Source: Moringa oleifera (Eukaryota > Streptophyta > Magnoliopsida > Brassicales > Moringaceae). From it: a DNA stretch of 64,000 nucleotides. The notes beneath the pieces were generated by a model. That model was not told where the DNA came from and ran no database searches. It saw only the letters and a program-made list of their open reading frames with translations. A program made the translations under genes and the position numbers. The stretch covers positions 1-64,000 of the forward strand of contig JAJFZO010000566.1 of NCBI GenBank assembly GCA_021397835.1, given 5' to 3'. Positions within the stretch are counted from its first letter, which is position 1; each line of letters opens with the position of its first letter. Shown one piece after another: positions 47,127 through 58,365 of the stretch.

Positions 47127-47438
47127 CATTAGGGAGGACTGGCATGCAAAGCTATGCTAATTTTCCTGGTAAACCTATGAGGCATATGGTGCCTTCTATA
47201 TTACATGACGAAGAATTCTGGGGAGCTCATCTGGGAGGGCCACAATTGGACAACTTTCATGAGTGGTACTCTCAGTTGGATGAAATTTTGAACCAGATCT
47301 ATCTGTCGTAGGTTCTGTCCCATTGAATGACCCAGTGCTCCTCTTGTGGTGCAACTCTGTTTTCTGAGTGATAATATTGATACGGCTGTAGGTTTTTGCA
47401 CTTTTGTGGGCAATTGAATTGTTCTCTTCAGTCTCATG
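47127..47438 (+). repeat. Diverged duplicated segment, copy 1
   Basis: It aligns along its length with 47576-47880: ATTAGGGA at the start; CCTGGTAAACCTATGAGGCAT against CTTGGAAAACCAATGGGGCAT; GAGCTCATC.GGGAG; CAACTTTCA; and TTGTTCTCTTCA at the end. Copy 1 holds a short open stretch (47147-47311) with the peptide GAHLGGPQLDNFHEWYSQLDE that I cannot assign to a family. A relic of a coding or transposon-derived sequence is possible. Confidence 0.65.
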
Positions 47439-47575
47439 ACTTTCCGTGATAGATAATGGAGAAGATGGGCTTAAAGATCACCCAAGATGAAATTGAACTT
47501 TCCATAATGCAAGATTACTCCATTTTAAGCTCTTTATGTTGAATATCAGTGTGGTGTGTAGATTTTAATATGTCC

Positions 47576-47880
47576 CATTAGGGAAGATGCCTGCATAAAA
47601 CAATATTAATTCTCTTGGAAAACCAATGGGGCATCGGCAGCTTTATATATTAGGTGATAGAGAGTTCCACTGAGCTCATCAGGGAGAGGGGCAATTTGGC
47701 AACTTTCAGGAATGTTACCATCACGTAGATGAAAATTTAAACATAGTCTCATACTTAATAGGTTCTCTCTTGTGGCATGATGCATGGATCTTTTTGACTC
47801 TGTTATTTGTATGAGACTACTGATATAGGCTGTAGTCATTGTCGCTTTTGTGAGCAGTTGGTTGTTCTCTTCAATCTGTT
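47576..47880 (+). repeat. Diverged duplicated segment, copy 2
   Basis: Second copy of the roughly 300-bp segment, offset about 450 bp from the first. The frame that is open in copy 1 is broken here, so if the segment ever coded for protein, this copy does not. Confidence 0.65.
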
Positions 47881-50800
47881 ATGTGATGATGGCTCCTGCA
47901 TGCTCCGCTTATTTCGTTTATTACTTTATCTTTTTTCTGCTCTTTGGGATCTTCCTTATTCTCATTACATCCTTGCTGATGTTATACTAAAATATTGTAC
48001 CGAATTTTGGTGTTGGGGGGTAATTATTAACAATTCACCATCCGCTGCCTAGAAGGTGGCTATATTACAAAATGAAATGTGCTTAAATACTGGATATATG
48101 AGCTTTTGGTGGTAGTCTGTTGTGATCTTGTGAATTACTTTTGGGCTTTAATGTTGAGAGTACAGTGACTAGTTTCCTAGCTTATGTCTTACTTGTACTT
48201 GACTATCTGTAATTCGGGGACAACATTTTGAGGATAAAGAAAACAATTCATTGTTATCAGTAGCAGAGAACACTTTTCAGTTGATTTCTGGATTCTTCTG
48301 ATATGCAGCCTTGTGATGTCATCTGTCAATTATACACCTATCTGTGTTTATGTTCTTCTCATTTTATTTATGATGATGGAGACGGGATCTTCTCAATCAT
48401 CCCTTGCTTCTTTAAACCGAACTTTAGATTCTCAACACATAATTTCTAAACATTTGAGTTGGCAGTTAGCAACCAATATTGCAAGTTTTTATCCTCCACA
48501 CTCAACTTTTTCCTGGTTGTCAGCTGTTACTAACTCTTTGCTTGGGATCTCGTCTTTCTGTTTCTGTCGATTGATGCTGGTATGATATCTGCTAATTTGC
48601 TTAATATTGCATAACAGGATATCCTATAGGCTTGTTTCCTACTTGTTTTTGCAATCTAGCAAGTATTCTATGCCATAGCTACTAGCCCAAAATCTTGTGT
48701 TTGCTACACTAATTCTCTATGCTGTTGTGCTCACATTTTAGTAATGGATACTTCCCTGCAGGAGGATAGACAGATGTCACAAAGTAACAGATAGGATGAA
48801 CAGGTTAGGGGATCCAAAGGTAGATCCTTGCACTTTTTTGAGCTCAGTCACTCATCAGAGGTTAAAGCTGATCGAACAGGTCCTAGAAATTTTAAACAGT
48901 TCAGATAATGTTAGTTATGTGAGTATACTATCATTGACTTCTGAGCGGTTTTCTCAACCCTTGTTATGTTTCATGGAATGTCACAGGTTGTGGTTCTGAT
49001 GAATTGTGATTACGGTAGATGAAAGAGCTCGTAGATAGTTTAGGTTGGAGATATATAAATCGATGCCATATTACTTGTGAGAACAATTTTGCACGTTCAT
49101 GCAATACTCTTTATCTCTCTCTCTCTCTCTCACTCACTCACTCACTCGCTCATATGCACGCACTCACAGATGCAAATATGCTTATAAATACCTGCGAACA
49201 CACACAAAACTACCTGCTTGTGACTGTTGTATTAAAGTTTTCATGAGGTAGAAGCTAGGATGGTATGAACTGAAGGACTAGGGGATTTGTTTGGTAATTC
49301 TTAGTTGAGCCTGGAGACGGTACTTGAGGTTGATGATAGCAGATGGTGCAGCAGCGGTAGAGTTACTATATTTTGACCCCACTTTGTCTTGGGCAATGGG
49401 TTAGTATGCTGGCCAACAGGATTTTGATTAAGGATTGTATGTGGTTGGAAGCAAATATAAATTTAAATACTTTTATATATTTGAGATAAATTTGAAACAT
49501 TTTATCTAAGTTGATATCAAGTAGGCAAAGCTTGATAGTCCTTTTTATGTTTTTTTTTTCCCCTTAAGGAAGAAAGAAAGTGTGTGGTCAGGCGCACTTT
49601 ATACAGAAATTATGTCAACTGTCCATTTGACATTTTATGGCTAGCGCAACGAACAGTACTACTGTCCATGTCTGCTATGGAACCGCACTGTCTCTTGGTA
49701 CTGCAATTCATTCAGCTAGGATATATTGCTTTTCTACATTCCTTGTTTTCTCTGGAACTACAAATTGTGATCAGTTGTTGAGGGAGATATCAGTACTGTT
49801 TCTATTCCTTCGGGTATTGCACATTAGGTGACGTATGACAGCTAAATGGGTTTTAACCTAAAGATATTATGCCTTCAGCCCTGAAATTATGATTACTATT
49901 GTTAATTTTATTGTTCCAAGGGTCAGGGTAGCAGTGTTATTTGGTCAGCTAAACTTTGGAAAAGCTCAGAGTTCCAGGAGTACATGTCCTGACTCCTGGT
50001 TGGTACATCTAGGGATCAAACTGTGACGAAAGCCAGCGGTCAACTGTTGCGTGTTGGGAAGATCATATGGGAGGAGTTGGATTATGGCAGTGTTTTTTTT
50101 TTTTTCTTTCTTTGTATTCCTTTTACTAAATTGGGGTTGGATTTGGTTTTGGTAAAATATGTAGAAGGGAAAAGGAAAGGGGCAGTGGGATTGTGGTGAA
50201 CAAAGGAGTAGGGAGGAGAGAAGGAGGAGGCATGTGCACCGATTTGGGCATGATAGGGAAGATGGGTGGCAGTTAGAGGATTTCACAAATCCGGGAGAAA
50301 CGCCACGCACGTTCCTACCACATCGTGGTATGGGCCCCTCTCTACAGCTGTACCAATCTGTTTCTGTCCCTTTATAATATATATATATAAATATTGGAAC
50401 TGGAAGACAATGTCTTCTCATGTCATCTGGTTAAGAATAATAAATAAATAAATAATGGGTGCTTTGCAAGCAGAGTGAGGTTCTAAAACTATTGGCCAAC
50501 TAACAGCTCTTTCAGTACAGTGACAGTATATGGACATGAGACGATGGGTAAGGCAAAGCAAGTATTGAATATGCGCAATGAGTAGGGTAGGGTGAATTTG
50601 TTCGTTATCAGTAATATTTGTATGGGCGCAGTATAATAAACCTACGGCCCCAATCACATGGAACTTATTAAGACGCTCAGCTGGGGCCGACAACTTTCTT
50701 TAACCAAGGCCATCAGACTGACACGATCCTCTCCTCCCCTCCCCTCCCCTTCTGCTAATTGGAGCTGCTGCAGCCTGATCCCTCATATCTTGATGAAGGC

Positions 50801-51934
50801 AACCGTTTTATTTTACTTTCTTTCAAGAAAGACAACGAAGAAAGGGGCAGGGAGTGTGTGACCAGCAATGTGTGTGGGATTAAAACTCCCTTCTCATCCT
50901 TCTCATTATTCATTCGTGAGCCTAGCCCAGCTAGCGTGTATTACCGAAAGTAGATCTTGTTTGATGGCGTGGTCAGATTAAGCCCCCTAACCTTGGTTTA
51001 GCTGGAGCGTACATATTCTGATTCCTCTGTTTTTTCATCTCCAGCTCGATCCTGGTACACCTTATTTTCCTATATTCCTATTTCTTTTTTTCTATCCCCC
51101 AAAAAAAATAAAAAATAAAAAACTAAAGGAATGAGAATAGGGTGCTGCTCTTCCTTTTGGATTTAAGATGCCGTCCAATGACCTGTTGCCACGTCAATAG
51201 TCAGCAAGTGCTTTATCGATCATTATTGGATATGGAAAGTGAGATGGGCGGCAGGAGATTGCTATTCCCACAGATCCAATTCGAGTATTGATTTAACTTT
51301 GTATGTGTGAATGTGTAGGGACGTTTTGAATTATTTAATACCCAAAATAAATAAATTGTTGGTAAAAGTGGTTTTAACAATTATTAGCTGCAAAGTGAGA
51401 GCCGCTGACAACACAGCATCTCGTTTGTTTTATCATCTCTCTCTCTCTCTCTCTTAATCATCATCATCCTCCTCATAATCGTCATCTCCCTTGGCTTTCA
51501 TCTCTTTCTCTCTCTACAGCCCAGCCTCCCTTTCTCTTTTACTCTGTCATTTTGCAGCGCTGCGCAGCTGATGATGATGATGATTATACCCTCCTCCTCA
51601 TCTTCTCTTTCTTCTTCACTGCTTCCTTTTCATTTCCCTCCTCCACAATTTCCATTCTCTTCGAATAAATTAGTGAAAAGGAAATTTTTTTTCTTCTAAA
51701 GAAAAGGAGACCAGAAAAAGAAAAAGCTAGAGAAGAATAAAAATCTTAAATCTGCAGGGCAGCACTAACTCGCATGAGTACCCTTTCTCGCTTGAAAAGT
51801 CCAGTTGTCTAGTCGATCTGCCCCGTCTTTTACATTTCACCGCCACACTTCTCTCTCTTTTTTCCTCTTTCGCCTCTCTCTCCTCCAATTGCTCCGTTTC
51901 TTTCAAAGCCCCCAGCCCCAGTCCCCAAGCCACT

Positions 51935-51965
<31 letters not shown>

Positions 51966-52023
51966 GGATGACACGGAGCAGGAAGAGCGAGAGGGATTAG
52001 CTCAATTCTTGTCATTACATTTC

Positions 52024-52074
52024 ATGAAATAAAGATGATGTAGAGCAAGTTTCCTCCTCATGAATCACTGGTAG
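52024..52074 (+). promoter_or_regulatory. Cluster of micro-uORFs in the GTL1 leader
   Basis: Within 120 nt of the GTL1 start lie ATG AAA TAA (52024-52032), ATG ATG TAG (52035-52043, whose second ATG is an immediate AUG-stop) and ATG AAT CAC TGG TAG (52060-52074). All precede the main ATG at 52142. If transcription starts upstream, as the CT-rich leader at 51930-51962 suggests, these would lower or condition GTL1 translation. Confidence 0.45.
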
Positions 52075-52141
52075 CGTTCCCGCGGATTCGTTTCTCAGAA
52101 TTACTAGAGATTATTAGAGACGCAGGTTACAAGCAAAGAAG

Positions 52142-52744
52142 ATGCAACAGGGTGGAGCAGCAGCAGGAGGAGAAGCTGGACTGCCCCAATCCCAATCTCA
52201 ATACAGGGAGAATCCTGCTGCCGGTACTACTGCTGCCCAGACCACCCACCTATTGCAGGTTGGCACCGACCAGTCACAGCAGCAGATGGTAGAAGCGGCC
52301 TCACCCATAAGCAGCCGGCCTCCAGCCACTACCACTGGCAATTTGGAGGAATTCATGCGGCTATCCGTAGATGAGGATGTACTTACTGCTGTTGGGGATG
52401 AAGGCGACCGAGGAGGAGGAGGAAGTGGTGGTGGCAGTGGTTGTGTCAGTGGCAATAGATGGCCGAGTCAAGAAACTTTAGCTCTTTTGAAGATTAGGTC
52501 CGATATGGACGCGGCCTTCCGTGATGCCACCATTAAAGGCCCTCTGTGGGAAGATGTTTCCAGGTAATTTAACCCACCGAATGAGAAAAGCCACAACACC
52601 ATATCATTTACCTTTTTTTTTTTTTGTTTGAGTTTGGGAAAAGATTAACAATTAAAAATATTGTTATTAGGAAGCTTTTTTCTCCACAGCTGAGTTTAGT
52701 GCCAGTGGAACAGTGATAGGTTTTAGGCATTCATCTCATTCTCG

Positions 52745-52780
<36 letters not shown>

Positions 52781-55399
52781 CTGCAAAACAGACGCACATG
52801 GCTTCTATCTCATTCCATCACGGCTCAGGAGTTGAAGCATCTTTTGTTTTTTGGTCCTTCTCTTTCCAAATTAAGAAATGGCCCAGATCCGCTGCATGTG
52901 TTCCAGCCAATCCCCTCTTTTGTATTATATTATGGATAACCACTGTTTTATATATTTTTTTCAGTTTCAGTGGAAAATTAAAATTTGAAAATCCCAAGAG
53001 GAATTCTTCTTTACTCCAATTGTTTTGTTAATAATGATCACCAGATCAGTTATTGTTGTTTATGGAAGGGGTAGAATCATAGAGGAAAAGGGCTCTTTTT
53101 CCTATTGGTTGAGGATCATTGTCAATTCAATAGCCTTTTAACCTTCCTTCCTTTTTCTTTTTAACCCTTTCTAACAAGAGTTGAATTATAAAATACATAC
53201 ATATAAACTATGGCATTCTGAACGCTGTAGCCATGGGCGTGGCAGGAAACTAGCGGAGCAGGGATACAAACGGAGTGCCAAGAAATGCAAGGAGAAATTC
53301 GAGAACGTGCACAAGTACTACAAGAGAACAAAAGAAGGTAGAGCTGGCCGTCAAGACGGCAAGACCTACAAGTTCTTCAGCCAGCTCGAAGCTCTGCATT
53401 CCAGCAGCGCCACTGCCACCGCCAATAACGTGTCAGTTCCCTCAGCAATGCCCCTGACAGCTGTCACCACCAGCCTTGATGTTGCTCCTGTCTCCGTTGG
53501 GATCCCTTCTCCTATGCCCGCCTCATCTACTAGAAACATCACTATTCCGCCTTCCCACCCAGTTTCAGTCTCTACCCTCGGAATGTCCTCCTCCCCTATG
53601 TTTACACCCAACTTGGCCCCAACCGTCACCGGATCTGCTCCTATGCCAGCAGCTGCTGCCGCGGCGCACGCGCCAACTGCTGCCACACATTTTGCTATCA
53701 GCTTTTCTTCTAACAGCTCCTCCTCTTCTCCGGCCTCTGAGGACGATGACGACAGTGAAGACGACGATGATTTCGAGCTTGGACAACCACCCAACGCTGG
53801 TAGCAGCCGCAAACGCAAGAGGCAGTGGTCAAGAAGGGCTGCTGGCGGCGCTAGCACTCGCAAGATGATGGACTTCTTTGAAAGTCTGATGAAGCAGGTC
53901 ATGCAGAAGCAGGAGGCCATGCAACAAAGGTTTCTGGAGGCCATAGAGAAGAGAGAACAAGATAGGATGATAAGAGAAGATGCTTGGAAGAGACAAGAAT
54001 CCGCAAGATTGGCTCGTGAGCACGAGCTTATGGCTCAGGAGCGGGCCATTTCTGCGTCCAGGGATGCTGCCATCATTTCTTTTCTACAGAAAATTACCGG
54101 CCAGACCATCCACCTGCCTCAAGCTTTTCCTATAACTGTTCCAGCTGCGTCACCACCACAGCCACAACCTGCAACATCAGCACCGCTAGCTCCTATCCCC
54201 ACGCCAGCGCAGCCGTATCCTCCACCGTCATTAGCTCAACAGCATCAGCAACAACGGTCACACTACCAACAGCAACAGCAACAGCAGCAAACTCGTCATC
54301 AACATCCTCAAAATACTGAACCTGCAGGCCATCAGCCGTCTATTTCATCGCAAGTTGTAATTGCCATCCCTGAACAACAGGTACCTCCTCCACATGATGA
54401 TTTTGGTGCAAGTGGAAGCTCCGAGCCGATCTCCTCAAGATGGCCTAAGGCGGAAGTTCTCGCACTAATAAAGTTGAGGAGTGGGCTTGAGTCCAGGTAC
54501 CAAGAGGCGGGGCCCAAGGGCCCTCTTTGGGAAGAAATCTCTGCGGGAATGCAACGCATAGGATACAAGAGAAGTGCCAAGAGATGCAAGGAAAAATGGG
54601 AGAACATCAACAAGTACTTCAAGAAGGTGAAGGAAAGCAACAAGAAACGGCCCGAGGATGCGAAGACATGCCCTTACTTTCACCAGCTCGATGCGCTGTA
54701 CCGGAAAAAGATATTGGATAGTTCTAGCGGTGGTGGTGGCACCAGCTCTTGTAGCTTTACAAGCCAGAATAGAGCACAAGAACAATCAGCTCCACAACAT
54801 CATCAGCAGGAGAGCACCAAACTAGATCCGGTCCTAGCAGCTATACAGCCCCAAGATAAGACTGATGTTCAACTGGCAGAATTAGTGCCAGCTTCTGGAT
54901 CAGAAAACAAAGACGGGCCAGGTGCTGGTGTGGAGGTGCAGGCAAGAAACGAAGGTTTGCCTGGGAGCCTTTTCGGGGAGGGGAATGGAGGAGCGGCGCA
55001 GAAAGTAATCTTTTTATGCTCTTCTTTTATTAATTTTACTATCATAATTAAGCATTTATCATCTCACTTTTAGTCGATTCTTATGATGCCTATATATTGA
55101 TTCCTGTACTCGCATTGAAGCCAGAAGACATTGTGAGGGAGCTGATGGAACAGCAGGGCTTGCAACAAGAGCAGCAACAGCAACAACATCATCAGCAGCG
55201 GCAACCGTTGATGGTGGATGACTATGATAAGATGGAAAAACCGGACAGTGAGGATCTTGATCAAGAAGAAGATGAAGATGATGACGAAGAATTGGGAGAG
55301 GAGAGGAAGATGGCTTACAAGATAGAATTCCAGCGACAGAACACAAGCGCTTCAAATGGAGGAAATGGGGCAGCCTCCTTTTTGGCCATGGTTCAGTAG
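52142..55399 (+). CDS. GTL1: GT-2-like trihelix transcription factor (GTL1 type)
   Basis: Nuclear DNA-binding protein of the GT-2 class. Arabidopsis GTL1 represses trichome growth and affects stomatal density; the role here is by homology. Exons 52142-52563, 53246-55004 and 55121-55399 join in phase to 819 aa. The first trihelix is at about 104-180 (RWPSQETLALLKIRS ... GYKRSAKKCKEKFENVHKYY), split by intron 1, as I recall for other GT-2 class genes. Then come a Ser/Pro/Ala linker, an acidic run (SEDDDDFEL), a basic nuclear-localisation-like SRKRKRQWSRR, a central coiled coil at about 355-426 (MKQVMQKQEAMQQRF ...), and a Pro/Gln-rich part with poly-Q near 54256-54297. The second trihelix is at about 537-605 (RWPKAEVLALIKLRS ... 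GYKRSAKRCKEKWENINKYF). The last exon holds Gln-rich and acidic stretches. It is longer than Arabidopsis GTL1, mainly through low-complexity linkers. Confidence 0.93.
52751..52779. repeat. CT microsatellite in GTL1 intron 1
   Basis: An uninterrupted (TC)n run of about 14 units in intron 1. A second CT run of similar length (about 51939-51961) lies in the predicted leader just upstream of the gene. Confidence 0.85.
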
Positions 55400-58365
55400 T
55401 AGTTTGGACGGCAGGCCAGCCACTAGGTGGGGTTCACCTGGGATCCCCAAACATGTACCATATGTACCTATGTGTGCAGAATCCCGAAAACATATCTAAC
55501 ATTAGATCTAAAAGCCTGATCATCTTAATTCCTCCAGTTTCTTCCTTTTTTTGTTTTTCTTTGCTTTTACATCTATTCCATTCCTTTTTCTTCTTTTTTT
55601 TTCCTTCTTCTCTAGATCATTGCTAGTATGCCTCTTTCGTCCCTCTACGTCGATTACTATTCTTCGACGTTCACGTCATTGTCACCACCACCTCCTCCTC
55701 CTCCTCCTCCTCCTCATTCTTCTTCTTCTTCTTCATCACCCGAATGGCTTAGTCAAAGAATGGAAGTATCCTATGGCCCTTGCAAGGACCGGTTTCTTTT
55801 TTCAATTTTATTGATTTCTTGGGGAATAAAGGACCGTTTTAAAGGCAAAACGGGAGGATTGAATTAAGACAGGGGAATAAGCTTTGCCTAGCAGCATGAT
55901 GATGAAAAGCCATCTAAGAGAGGCAGAATGACAACAAATTACAGGCCTAGAAAGGAAAACAGAAGCAGAGGTGAAGAGGATGGAAAGCAGAAGCGGATGC
56001 TTTGGATAAGCTATGGGTTCTCCCTTTTACTTGTTTGGTTTAAAGAAATGAATGAAGAATCTAGGTTTTGCTATTGATAATAATCATGCTGATTTGTTAA
56101 CATTGTTCTTATATAATGGAATCTGATATTTGCAGTTCTCTCTCTTTTAGAGGATTGTTGCTGTGACTGTTTGTAGCTAGGATACATACAGTATCATACG
56201 TAAATTCCACATAGGATAGAGAGAGAGAGAGAAGAGATACTTGGTAAAAGCAAAGCATGCAGGAGTGAGAAGGAAGGACGAGGGTTGTGTTACTCTTGAC
56301 ATACCTATGGAACTGTAAATGTGCCTTCTGTCCTGCAAACTGCACATTGTCTCTGCCCCTTTCTTCTTTTCTTTTTTTTTTTTCTGGGTTTTCTCTGATG
56401 TGGCGTGCATGTTCTTCCTGCTATAATGACTAGTTTGTCTAATCACCTCTCTCTCTCTTAAATTCTTTTTAAGTCAATGTGTTTCCACTATTAATACTGA
56501 TCAATGAGGTTTATGTACAACTTATATCAGCACATCAATTTGCCATTCTGAGGTGTGTGTCGATCAAAGATGGGATTTAATTTATTTTATCATGATTAAT
56601 GGAATGACAAACAAAATATGTAGATCTAGTCAAGCCAATTTCCTGCTATTTTTTACAATATTCATTTAGTTTTCAATTAGAATATAACAACTGGCTGCAT
56701 GAGTTAAAAGTAATGCGGAAACAAAATGAAAAGCATAATAGAGAATAAAAGCAGAAGCAGCGGCGGGCAGCGTAATAATGGCATCCCATTTTGGAGATGG
56801 TCGCTATGCCCCAATGCTCTCCCATTGCCCAACGTGCAACCCCTCTTGCAATTATATTCCCACTTATACATCATCCACCAAGTGCCCTACCCATGTGCTG
56901 ATGTGCTTCTGATTTTTTTACCACCTGGTCCTTTTTCTATTCCCTCCCCCACTTGTTTCTTCCTTTTCTTTAGAAAAAAAGAAAACAGAAATTATCGTCT
57001 TCATTATTAAGGAATTCTAATCATTCATGGGTATGTACATGTGTCCCCTTGTATGAATCCCTTTCTATTTATTTGAGTGTACCCAGGATGAGCTAGGTGG
57101 ATGCTACCATGCATCTAACAAGGTACACAACTATTAAAATTTTAAATTGGCCCAGCACATGGCCAAGAGTAACTATTGTATTAATATGTAACGAAAACAA
57201 TAAAAGATGGATGGCCCCAGACTGTACTTTTTATCAACACCAAGCATTCCAAAGGATAAAAGGTAGAACATATATAATAAAGGAGAACCCTTCTCACTTT
57301 TCTCTCTTCCCTTTTGCTTTGCTTGCACTTCCACGGACACATCATACTTGCCATATATCTCAAATGCACCTGCATCCGTTTTGGTGGATTATGATTATTT
57401 GCTTTCCTGTTTCTTAATATACAAAAGCTGCAAAAGGTTCTCACAGATCCCACAAATCAGGTGATGGGCTCAAGCCTCTTCGCCTCTCTAACTCTCTCCT
57501 CCTATGCTTTCAAGACCTGTCCATGCCTACCTACTTAGGTTTCTATACGCCAACTCTCTCCTCCTATGCTTTCAAGACCTGTCCATGCCTACCTACTTAG
57601 GTTTCTATACTTCAAAAAGGACTCGGACCTCCCATTGTTACCCACTAACACCCACAATCTTTGCTCCTCTTTTCTTTTCCCTCAGTTTTCCTTTCTTAAT
57701 AAAAATCCCCTTAACAACAAGAGCATAACGATAGAAATTGAATTGCAAAGGCAGAATCCTTTCTCAGGCAACTCTGCAAAGAACCAGACGCCAACACCCT
57801 CTAGAGTAGTCTCCATCCATCACCACAAATCCACAATTTAAGCTCAAAGATCCCAAATACTCTCTGCTGAATATGATAACAGAAAGAAACATTTGGTCCT
57901 CCGCAAAACAACCATGAAATCCATCCACATCGGCCACTTCTGGGCCCCATATGACATACATCAAGTACCTGCTATAAAAGAACTTTCACCATATTCTGCT
58001 CAATGAGTACATATTCAAGTAGTCATCCATTGAAGAAAAAAACATCTGCAACATCAGTAATTGACTAATTACGATTTTGCTTCATGCAATGTTGAATGTT
58101 ATAAGATTTCTTCCTTAAAACAGCAGCCACACATGTCATACAACCTGTACGACACATGTTATTGTCATTTTCATTCAGCTTTATGCTTTAAGTTCCCTGT
58201 TCAAGCAACAGTATATTCATAAAAGCTGAGTAGCATGTTGAAGTGAAAATCATGAATAATTTTTCATTACCTCATCTTTGACAAAACAAGTTCAAAGGCC
58301 AGAAGAAAACATTGAAACTTGAGATCCTATAAAGCTCAAGGAAACTAATCCTAAGATCAGGAAAC
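55400..58365. other. Region between convergent GTL1 and TMEM120 genes
   Basis: No gene seen. It holds the GTL1 3' flank with a CCT/CTT trinucleotide tract (55684-55740), a (GA)n tract near 56217-56232, and a 62-bp tandem duplication listed separately. Small open frames on both strands lack any family signature. Confidence 0.5.
57490..57610. repeat. 62-bp tandem duplication
   Basis: The segment beginning ACTCTCTCCTCCTATGCTTT at 57491 recurs without change at 57553 and ends TTCTATAC in both copies. Period 62, two copies, about 58 identical bases, so recent. Confidence 0.92.

Larger units (their letters stand above)
46486..52020. other. Long intergenic region between DUF604 and GTL1
   Basis: About 5.5 kb without a gene I can identify. 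It holds the DUF604 3' end, the diverged segment pair described separately (47127-47438 and 47576-47880), a (CT)n tract at 49111-49130, another CT tract near 51436-51453, and the CT-rich GTL1 leader. Short open frames near 46830-47310 and 48313-48585 have no recognisable domain. Confidence 0.5.

Noticed and set aside
46830..47311. Possible gene with Pro/Ser-rich peptide then GGPQLDNFHEWYSQLDE
   Set aside because: I could not link the pieces with consistent splice sites or recognise a family; kept only as part of a diverged duplicated segment.
53366..53944. 192-aa minus-strand frame and 130-aa plus-strand frame
   Set aside because: Shadows of the Ser/Pro/Ala-rich linker in the GTL1-like gene; the trihelix frame is the coding one.
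55551..55867. Plus-strand frames rich in Leu, Ser and Pro after GTL1
   Set aside because: They translate the CCT/CTT microsatellite in the GTL1 3' flank; no start context or homology.
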